From Cryobacterium inferilacus (GTDB taxonomy: Bacteria > Actinomycetota > Actinomycetes > Actinomycetales > Microbacteriaceae): a DNA stretch of 64,000 bases. The position numbers and the translations under genes were made by a program. The notes beneath the pieces were generated by a model. It was not told the DNA's origin and made no database searches. It worked only from the letters and a program-made list of their open reading frames with translations. The stretch covers positions 62,001 through 126,000 of the forward strand of contig NZ_JAIEUL010000005.1 in the NCBI RefSeq assembly GCF_019599185.1, read 5' to 3'. How positions within the stretch are numbered: the first letter of the stretch is position 1; the number at the start of each line of letters is the position of its first letter. Positions 58,301 to 64,000 of the stretch are shown in pieces.

Positions 58301-58915
58301 GATCCGGTACGGGTGCGCGGCCATGGGCGGGAAGACGTCGAGGATGCCGCCGCGGACGGCGAACTCGCCGCGGCGGGTGACCATGTCCACCCGGGCGTAT
58401 GCCACGTTGACCAGCTCGACCGAGAGGGCCGCCAGGTCGTGGCCGCGGCCGCCGGCCGTCAGTTCCAATGGCGCGTAGTCGGTGAGGTTGTCGGCCAGAG
58501 GCTGCAGGGCGGCGCGCACGGAGGCGACCACGATGAGCGGACGGCGGGTGGCGGCATCCTGTTCCTCCCAGTCGCGCATCCGTCGCAGGGCGTAGAGGCG
58601 GCGGCCGACGATCTCGGCGCTGGGGCTGAGCCTCTCGTGCGGCAGGGTCTCCCAGGCCGGGAACTCGACGATCTCGGCGTCGTCGGAGAAGCAGGCCAGA
58701 TTCTCCCGCAGAGCCTCGGACTCCCGGCCGGTCGCGGTGATGACGAGCAGCGCCCGGCCCAGGTCGCGTCGGTCGCGCTGTTCGAGCAGCCCGGCCAGCA
58801 GCGGGGCGCGGAGCCCCTCCGGCAGGGAGAAATCGGCGTCACGGGCCGCGAGGGCGAGGGCGGCATCGAACGAGGCGGCGCGCGAAAGCGCCGGAATTAA
58901 ACCCTGAAGAATCAC
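55280..58915 (-). CDS. mfd: Transcription-repair coupling factor
   Basis: The 1211-residue translocase removes stalled RNA polymerase and recruits UvrA. In order: UvrB-like N-terminal modules ([42 protein letters not shown]), the polymerase-binding RID ([19 protein letters not shown]), the helicase with Walker A [31 protein letters not shown] and the SF2 motif [21 protein letters not shown], and the C-terminal inhibitory domain. The ATG 58915 start is preceded by pth in the same direction. 3' overlap with nhaA. Confidence 0.97.
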   Translation of the reverse strand: [1211 protein letters not shown]

Positions 58916-58953
58916 CGCACAAGTCTACGGGGGAACGCCTGGGCGAAGGAGCC

Positions 58954-59541
58954 TCAGGCGGGTGGCGCGTGGAACTTCTGCTGCGCGGCGGTGACACCGT
59001 CCGTGATGATCAGCTCGATGGCATCCGCCGCATCTTCGAGCATGATCGGCAGGGTGGCGCGCTCGGCGCTCGTGTAGTCGTGCAGCACGAAGTCGGCGGC
59101 GTTCTGCCGGCCCGGCGGGCGGCCGATGCCCATGCGGATGCGGGTGAACTCGTTGCTGCCGGTGGCGGCGATGATGTCGCGCACCCCGTTGTGGCCGCCG
59201 TGCCCGCCGCCCACCTTGATCTTCAGGGTGTCGAAGGGGAGGTCGAGCTCATCGTGCACGACGATGAGCCGGGACACGTCGAGCGAGTAGAACCGCAGCA
59301 GGCCCGCGACGGGGCCGCCGGAGAGGTTCATGAAGCTGTTCGGCTTGGCCAGAATCAGCTTGGGGCCGCCGGGACCGGTTCGGCCCTCGGCGACGGCGGC
59401 GTTCGCCTTGTGGTTCTTGAAATTCGCGCGCAGTCGGTCGGCGAGCACGGCCGTGACCATGTGGCCGACATTGTGGCGGTTACCGGCGTAGCCGGGCCCG
59501 GGGTTACCGAGCCCGACTACGAGCCAGAGATTCTCGTCCAG
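58954..59541 (-). CDS. pth: Peptidyl-tRNA hydrolase, CTG start
   Basis: Reading from the first ATG (59460) removes the active site. Extending upstream in frame gives LVVGLGNPGPGYAGNRHNVGHM, with catalytic Asn13 and His23. The only start codon between this and an in-frame TAA (59551-59553) is CTG at 59541, with AAAGGA 5 nt upstream, so I call CTG. The 195-residue enzyme also has PNSFMNLSG and HDELDLPFDTLKIKVGGGHGGHNG. It recycles tRNA from drop-off peptides. It follows rplY, as in mycobacteria. Confidence 0.9.
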   Translation of the reverse strand: MDENLWLVVGLGNPGPGYAGNRHNVGHMVTAVLADRLRANFKNHKANAAVAEGRTGPGGPKLILAKPNSFMNLSGGPVAGLLRFYSLDVSRLIVVHDELDLPFDTLKIKVGGGHGGHNGVRDIIAATGSNEFTRIRMGIGRPPGRQNAADFVLHDYTSAERATLPIMLEDAADAIELIITDGVTAAQQKFHAPPA

Positions 59542-59583
59542 GGGGTTCCTTTACAAAAGTGTCTGTCCGGTGGAGGGGGGAGG

Positions 59584-60198
59584 CTACTCGGCGGCAGCGT
59601 CCTCGGCGGGAGCGTCTTCGCCCTCGACGGTCTCCTCTTCCTCTTCTTCCTCGACCGGCAGGTGCACGCCGATGACGACCATCTCGGGGTCGGAGATGAG
59701 CGACGCGCCGGCGGGCAGCGTGAACTCGCTGGCGTGCACGAGGGCGCCGTCTTCGAGGCCTTCGACGTCGAAGCTGACGCTCTGCGGGATGTTGGTGGCT
59801 TCGACCTCGAGCAGCAGGGTCTTGGCGTCGAGGTCGGCGGTGGTGCCGGGGGCGGGCTCGCCGACGACGTGCACGGCGACCTCGACCTGGACCTTCTCAC
59901 CCTTGCGGATGACGATGAGGTCGAGGTGCTCGATGATCTGGCGGACCGGGTCCTTCTGCACGTCCTTGACCAGGGTCAGGTGCGTGGTGCCCTCGACGTC
60001 GAGCTCGAGCACGGCGTTCGCACGACGCAGCAGCAGGCCGATCTCGTGGGCGGGCAGCGCCACGTGCACGGGATCGGTGCCGTGGCCGTAGATGACGGCG
60101 GGGATCTTGCCCAGCACGCGCAGCTTGCGGGCCGCACCCTTGCCGAAGCTGTTGCGCGCGTCGGCGCTGATCTTGTTGTTGCTGTTGGCCTCGGCCAT
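59584..60198 (-). CDS. rplY: Ribosomal protein bL25 (CTC-type)
   Basis: A 204-residue protein: L25 domain (ADARNSFGKGAARKLRVLGKIPAVIYGHG) binding 5S rRNA, then the beta-barrel CTC domain and an acidic Glu/Ala tail (EEEEEEETVEGEDAPAED). The longer CTC form is common in actinobacteria. ATG 60198 follows AAGGAG. Upstream of pth in the same direction. Confidence 0.95.
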   Translation of the reverse strand: MAEANSNNKISADARNSFGKGAARKLRVLGKIPAVIYGHGTDPVHVALPAHEIGLLLRRANAVLELDVEGTTHLTLVKDVQKDPVRQIIEHLDLIVIRKGEKVQVEVAVHVVGEPAPGTTADLDAKTLLLEVEATNIPQSVSFDVEGLEDGALVHASEFTLPAGASLISDPEMVVIGVHLPVEEEEEEETVEGEDAPAEDAAAE

Positions 60199-60432
60199 GG
60201 TGTGTCTCCTTGCGGGCGAAAAGCGCCCGGATGTTGGTGGCGCGGGCGGAAAGCCCACGCATGGATACTGATTCAACTCGAACGCATGTCAGCGTGAGGA
60301 AAGACCGGGGAGGACTTTTCACCGCGTCGATCACGGATTCGCCGTTGCGCGGTTGCCCGTGCTCCGCGAATCCCTCGCCGAAGTTCAACTCACCACTCTA
60401 GCGGACCCGCCCGCTCGGCGCACGACGATAGT
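60199..60432. promoter_or_regulatory. Leader/intergenic region between rplY and the GntR gene
   Basis: A 234-nt gap before two divergent starts. On the minus strand the segment GGATTCG..CGAATCC (60340-60382 area) could form a stem with an internal stem, giving a structured leader for rplY. I recognise no known ribosomal leader or riboswitch. Confidence 0.35.
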
Positions 60433-61155
60433 GTGACGGACATGCCGTCGAGCCTGCACACCCGAGTGACCGAGAGCGTCGGACGGTCCATCGTCGACGG
60501 TGTCGTGCCCGCCGGCGCCGTGATGCTCTCCGACGAGATCGAACGCCGCCAGGGCGTCAGCCGGTCGGTGGTGCGCGAGGCCATCCGGGTGCTCGCATCG
60601 ATCGGGTTGGTGGAGTCGGTCAAGCGGGTCGGTATCCGGGTGCTGCCGCAGTCGCACTGGAACGCCTACGATCCCACGCTCATCCGCTGGCGGCTGCTCG
60701 GGCCTGGCAAGGGGGAACAGCTCCGCTCACTGACCGAGTTGCGCGCGGCGGTGGAGCCGATGGCCGCCGAACTGGCCGCCCGGCACGCCCCGCAGCCGAT
60801 GTCGGCCGAGATCCTGAACCTGGCGGCACGGATGCGCACCGTGGGCCGTAGCGGTGACCTGCCCCTGTTCCTGGAGCTGGACATCCGTTTTCACAGCCTG
60901 GTGCTGCACGGCTCGGGCAACGAGATGTTCGCCACGCTCGACGCCGCGATCGGCGCGGTGTTGTCGGGCCGCACCGACCTGGGCCTGATGCCCACCCACC
61001 CGCATGAGACGGCTCTGCAGTGGCACGTCGATGTGGCGGATGCGATCCAGGGCGGCCACCCGCAGAAGGCGCGCGACTCGATGGAGCTGATCATGCGCCG
61101 CACGATCGCCGAGGTGGAGTCGACCTGGGCCGACACCCCCCGACTGTTCTTCTGA
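60433..61155 (+). CDS. GntR/FadR-family transcriptional regulator
   Basis: A 240-residue repressor starting with GTG. An N-terminal winged helix (IVDGVVPAGAVMLSDEIERRQGVSRSVVREAIRVLASIGLVESVKRVGIRVLP) precedes a helical FCD effector domain (LRSLTELRAAVEPMAAELAARHA; FLELDIRFHSLVLHGSGN; HVDVADAIQGG) with His/Asp metal ligands. The neighbouring idonate/gluconate genes suggest a sugar-acid effector, but it is convergent to them, with its own promoter. Confidence 0.88.
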   Translation: MTDMPSSLHTRVTESVGRSIVDGVVPAGAVMLSDEIERRQGVSRSVVREAIRVLASIGLVESVKRVGIRVLPQSHWNAYDPTLIRWRLLGPGKGEQLRSLTELRAAVEPMAAELAARHAPQPMSAEILNLAARMRTVGRSGDLPLFLELDIRFHSLVLHGSGNEMFATLDAAIGAVLSGRTDLGLMPTHPHETALQWHVDVADAIQGGHPQKARDSMELIMRRTIAEVESTWADTPRLFF

Positions 61156-61159
61156 GCCG

Positions 61160-62215
61160 TTAGCCCTCGACGGCGTCGACGAAGCGGAGCAGCACCTTGC
61201 CGGAGACGGCGGAGTCCCGCGCGACTGCGAAGGCCTCGAGGGCGTCTGCGGCGTCGAACTCGTGGGTCACCACCGGGTCGACGAACAACGACCCGTCGGT
61301 CAGGGCCGCCAGCACCTCGTCGATCTCGTCGTTGAACCTGAACGAGCCGAGCAGTTCGAGCTCGCGGGTGATCGCCAGCGCGATCAGCGCCGGCTGCTCG
61401 CCGACGGGCAGCAGCCCCACCATGACGACCCGGCCGCCGCGCGCGGCACCGCGGAAGGCCGAGGCCAGGCCGCGCGGGCTGCCGGAGGACTCGAAGACCA
61501 CATCGGCGGCCACCGCCGCGATACCGTCGGCATCGGTGGCGACCAGCGTGCGGGTCGCGCCGAGTCGCGCCGCGGTTCGCAGCGGCAGGTCGTGCATGTC
61601 GGTCGCGATGATCTCGGCCGCACCGGCCCGCTTCGCCACGGCGATGATGAGTGAGCCGATCGGGCCGGCGCCGATCACGAGCACTCGCTTGCCGGCGACG
61701 GATCCGGCCCTGGCCACCGCGTGCCACGCCACTGCGGCCGGTTCGACCAGCGCGGCGGCGCGCAGGTCGAGCCCCTCGGGCAGGGCACGGAGCATCCGGG
61801 CCGGGAGCGCCACGAACCGGGCGAACGCGCCCTCGGTGTGCGGGAACCTGGCGGCGCTGCCGAGGTAGGTGCAGCCAGGCGACAGGTTGGGGCGGTCCGC
61901 CGGATACGGCGAGCCGTCGCCCGGCCCCGGCGTGGCCGGGTGCACGGCCACCCGGGTGCCGGCAGACGGGCCGGAGCCGTCGGCCGCCTGGCGCACGACG
62001 GTGCCGACGACCTCGTGACCGAGCAGCATGGGCGCCCTGAGGATGGACTCCCCCGCTGCGCCGTGCTGCCAGTAGTGCAGGTCGGAGCCGCAGATGCCGC
62101 CGTAGGCGACCTCCACGAGGGACTCGTCGGCACCGGGAGCCGGCACGACCACCCGGTCGACGCGCAGGTCTCCGGCCGCGTGCGCGACGACGGCCAGGTT
62201 TTCGGTGGGTGTCAT
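61160..62215 (-). CDS. idnD: L-idonate 5-dehydrogenase-like, zinc-dependent MDR enzyme
   Basis: A 351-residue medium-chain dehydrogenase with catalytic zinc ligands in GICGSDLHYWQHGAAGE, GHEVVGTVV and VEPAAVAW, and NAD-binding VLVIGAGPIGSLI. GSDLHYWQHG resembles IdnD. The structural-zinc lobe, normally four cysteines, reads PATPGPGDGSPYPADRPNLSPGCTYLG: only one Cys remains. It oxidises L-idonate to 5-keto-gluconate, which IdnO reduces. Coordinates with the SDR and GntP-type permease genes upstream. Confidence 0.82.
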   Translation of the reverse strand: MTPTENLAVVAHAAGDLRVDRVVVPAPGADESLVEVAYGGICGSDLHYWQHGAAGESILRAPMLLGHEVVGTVVRQAADGSGPSAGTRVAVHPATPGPGDGSPYPADRPNLSPGCTYLGSAARFPHTEGAFARFVALPARMLRALPEGLDLRAAALVEPAAVAWHAVARAGSVAGKRVLVIGAGPIGSLIIAVAKRAGAAEIIATDMHDLPLRTAARLGATRTLVATDADGIAAVAADVVFESSGSPRGLASAFRGAARGGRVVMVGLLPVGEQPALIALAITRELELLGSFRFNDEIDEVLAALTDGSLFVDPVVTHEFDAADALEAFAVARDSAVSGKVLLRFVDAVEG

Positions 62216-62248
62216 GTTCGGTGTTCCTTACTTCTCAGACTTCTCAGC

Positions 62249-63034
62249 TCAGACGACGACGGTCATGCCGCCGTCGATGAAGATGACCTGACCGTTGACG
62301 AACGCGGATGCGTCGCTGGCCAGCCACAGGGCCGGTCCGACGAGGTCGGCGGTCGTGCCCCAGCGGTGCGCGGGCGTGCGGCCTAGGATCCACTGGTTGA
62401 AGGTGTCGTCGTCGACCAGCTTCTGGGTCATCTCGGTGTGGATGTAGCCGGGTGCGATGGCGTTGATGGTGAGGCCGTGCCCTGCCCACTCTGCCGTCAT
62501 GGCTCGAGTGAGGTTGCGGATGCCGCCCTTCGACGTGGTGTAGGCGCCGATGGTGGGCCGGGCCAGGTCGGTCTGCACCGAGGCCACGTTGATGATGGTG
62601 CCGACGCCGCGCTCGATCATGCCGCGGGCGGCGGTGCGGCCGACCAGGAACGCGCTGGTGAGATTGGTCGTCAGCACGCGTTCCCAGTCGGCGAGGGCGA
62701 GGTCGAGCAGTGGCACGCGGTGCTGGATCCCCGCGTTGTTGACCAGGATGCGCAGCGGCCCGACCTCCTCCTCTATCCAGGCGATCCCCGCAACGACAGC
62801 AGCCTCACCCGTCACGTCGAAGGCACGAGCGAAGACCCGCTCTGCCCCGAACCTCGCGGTGAACTCGGCCTGGGTGGCCGCCAGCCGCTCGGGGTCGACA
62901 CCGTTGAGCACCACGACGGCGCCCGCCTCGGCGAACCCCTCCGCGATGGAACGGCCGATCCCGCGGCTGGAGCCGGTGACCAGGGCCACCCGTCCGGAGA
63001 TGTCGAACTGGCTGGGTGTCTGCTGCGCTGTCAT
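62249..63034 (-). CDS. idnO: Gluconate 5-dehydrogenase-like SDR
   Basis: A 261-residue short-chain dehydrogenase: nucleotide site TGSSRGIGRSIAEG, NNAGIQHRVPL, and catalytic S..Y..K pattern INVASVQTDLARPTIGAYTTSKGGIRNL. The NNAGIQHR signature resembles IdnO, which interconverts 5-keto-gluconate and gluconate. The gene follows the permease by about 13 nt and precedes idnD by about 33 nt. Confidence 0.85.
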   Translation of the reverse strand: MTAQQTPSQFDISGRVALVTGSSRGIGRSIAEGFAEAGAVVVLNGVDPERLAATQAEFTARFGAERVFARAFDVTGEAAVVAGIAWIEEEVGPLRILVNNAGIQHRVPLLDLALADWERVLTTNLTSAFLVGRTAARGMIERGVGTIINVASVQTDLARPTIGAYTTSKGGIRNLTRAMTAEWAGHGLTINAIAPGYIHTEMTQKLVDDDTFNQWILGRTPAHRWGTTADLVGPALWLASDASAFVNGQVIFIDGGMTVVV

Positions 63035-63047
63035 GGGGATTTCCGTT

Positions 63048-64000
63048 CTAGAAGGTGCTGGCGACGAGGTAGATCGCCAGGGCGATCACGAAGCCGACGA
63101 CGGCGATGAGCGCCTGGCCCACGGTCCAGGTCTTCAGCGTGGTCTTGGTGTCCATCTCGAAGAACCGGCTGACCAGCCAGAAGCCGGAGTCGTTGACGTG
63201 ACCGGCGAAGACGGATCCCGCGGCGAGGCTGAGGACGATCGCGGCCAGCTGCACCGGGTTGAAGTCCGGGTTGTTGAGCACGACCGGCTGCACCAGGGCG
63301 GCAGCGGTGGTGAGGGCGACGGTGGCCGAACCCTGCGCAACGCGCACGATCGCAGCGATGACGAAGCCGGCCACGATGACCGGCAGGCCGATCGCGTCGA
63401 GGGACTCGGCGATGGCGTTGCCGATACCACTGGCGCGGAGCACGCCACCGAACATGCCACCGGCGCCGGTGATCAGGATGACGGAGGACACCGGGCCCAG
63501 CGCGCTGTCGACGACGTTCTCGATCAGGCTGGAGGACTTCCGCTTCTGCCAGCCGAGCAGGATCATGCCGAGGAATACGGTGATGAGCAGGGCGACGGGG
63601 GTTTCACCCAGCGTGCGCAGCACCTGCACCCAGGTGTCGTCGAGCGAGACCAGTCCGGCGGTCGCGGCCATGTTGAGGCCGGTGTTGAGGAAGATCAGGC
63701 CGAGCGGGAGAAGCAGCAGGGTGAGGATGGTGCCGAGCTTGGGCGAGGAGGCGAAGTCGTCGAAGTCGCCGGTGCTGCCGCGCAGGATGCTGGGAACGGG
63801 CAGGTTGTACTTGCGGCCGACGTAGCCGCCGAAGAGGTGTCCAACGAGGTACCAGGCGGGCAGTGCGACGACGAGACCGAAGATCAGCACGAGTCCGACG
63901 TCGGCGCCGAGCAGGCCGGTGGCGGCGACGGGGCCCGGGTGCGGCGGCACGAAGATGTGCATGACCGAGAACGCCACGGCGGAGGGGAAGGCGTAGAGCA
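63048..64000 (-). CDS. Gluconate/idonate permease, GntP family (5' end outside window)
   Basis: The C-terminal 317 codons; the start lies right of the window (reading before the Met at 63977 continues as LYAFPSAVAFSVM). Multi-span protein with IFVPPHPGPVAATGL, a GntP-family mark, FLGMILLG, ITGAGGMFGGVLRASGIGNAI, and AGHVNDSGFWLVSRFFEM near the end. It imports gluconate-type sugar acids in symport with H+. Heads the idnO-idnD run, so the operon enters from the right edge. Confidence 0.9.
   Translation of the reverse strand, partial: LYAFPSAVAFSVMHIFVPPHPGPVAATGLLGADVGLVLIFGLVVALPAWYLVGHLFGGYVGRKYNLPVPSILRGSTGDFDDFASSPKLGTILTLLLLPLGLIFLNTGLNMAATAGLVSLDDTWVQVLRTLGETPVALLITVFLGMILLGWQKRKSSSLIENVVDSALGPVSSVILITGAGGMFGGVLRASGIGNAIAESLDAIGLPVIVAGFVIAAIVRVAQGSATVALTTAAALVQPVVLNNPDFNPVQLAAIVLSLAAGSVFAGHVNDSGFWLVSRFFEMDTKTTLKTWTVGQALIAVVGFVIALAIYLVASTF

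Overview
The window is high-GC, densely packed DNA from an actinobacterium, most likely Microbacteriaceae (a Cryobacterium/Leifsonia-like genus is my guess). The grounds are mycothiol-type genes (mshA/mshB-like, mca), an F420-type reductase, the paired lemA/M48 protease, actinobacterial DUF proteins (DUF4245, DUF4307, DUF501), a tmRNA tag ending FALAA, and GTCGAGACC-type intergenic palindromes typical of that family. Most of it is conserved housekeeping chromosome. From memory, much of the content matches the Mycobacterium tuberculosis Rv1014c-Rv1110 neighbourhood: pth, rplY, mfd, mazG, eno, divIC, DUF501 / greA, DUF4307, mca, uppS, hlyIII / phoH2, fumC, glpX / xseA, xseB, ispH. I see no integrase, transposase, prophage or CRISPR array.

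Layout. 1-2 kb: partial release-factor-like gene, tRNA-Lys, a HisN-type phosphatase and a septum-formation-type lipoprotein broken by a 10-bp tandem duplication. 2-7.5 kb: a set of genes resembling low-molecular-weight thiol enzymes (mshA-like, mshB-like, a GCS2 carboxylate-amine ligase, a class II glutamine amidotransferase) beside an SGNH-like/GAF protein. 7.6-12 kb: ribosome rescue and division block (ssrA, smpB, ftsX, ftsE, prfB). 12-14.4 kb: efflux pump, deazaflavin-type reductase and pentapeptide-like protein in one operon. 14.5-16.6 kb: gluconeogenic glpX and fbaA, divergent. 16.6-24 kb: ispH, xseAB, DUF4245, carbonic anhydrase, fumC, PIN-PhoH. 24-29.4 kb: aminotransferase, uppS, hlyIII, mca, greA. 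29.4-36 kb: ilvA, an AI-2E-type permease and a four-gene ABC importer. 36-39 kb: an AlkX/YcaQ-like protein, M48 protease and LemA. 39-43 kb: a tightly overlapping three-gene operon (PLP racemase/aldolase-fold protein, aldonolactone-oxidase-like flavoprotein, GH1 protein without its nucleophile). 43-45.6 kb: a large Thr/Pro-rich membrane protein. 45.6-53 kb: tRNA-Leu(UAA), ndh, membrane subtilase, DUF501, divIC, eno, hisS, ferritin. 53-60 kb: mazG, nhaA, mfd, pth, rplY. 60.4-64 kb: GntR regulator and idonate/gluconate genes, the transporter running off the right edge.

The best leads are the thiol-like cluster, the three-gene operon around the inactivated GH1 protein, the short-arm tRNA-Leu(UAA), a pair of 66-nt palindromic repeats, and a CTG start for pth that restores its catalytic N-terminus. 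No stretch over 300 bases lacks a gene except 7542-8166, which is occupied by tmRNA. I saw no clearly new multi-gene system; the novelty claims are hypotheses drawn from reading alone.
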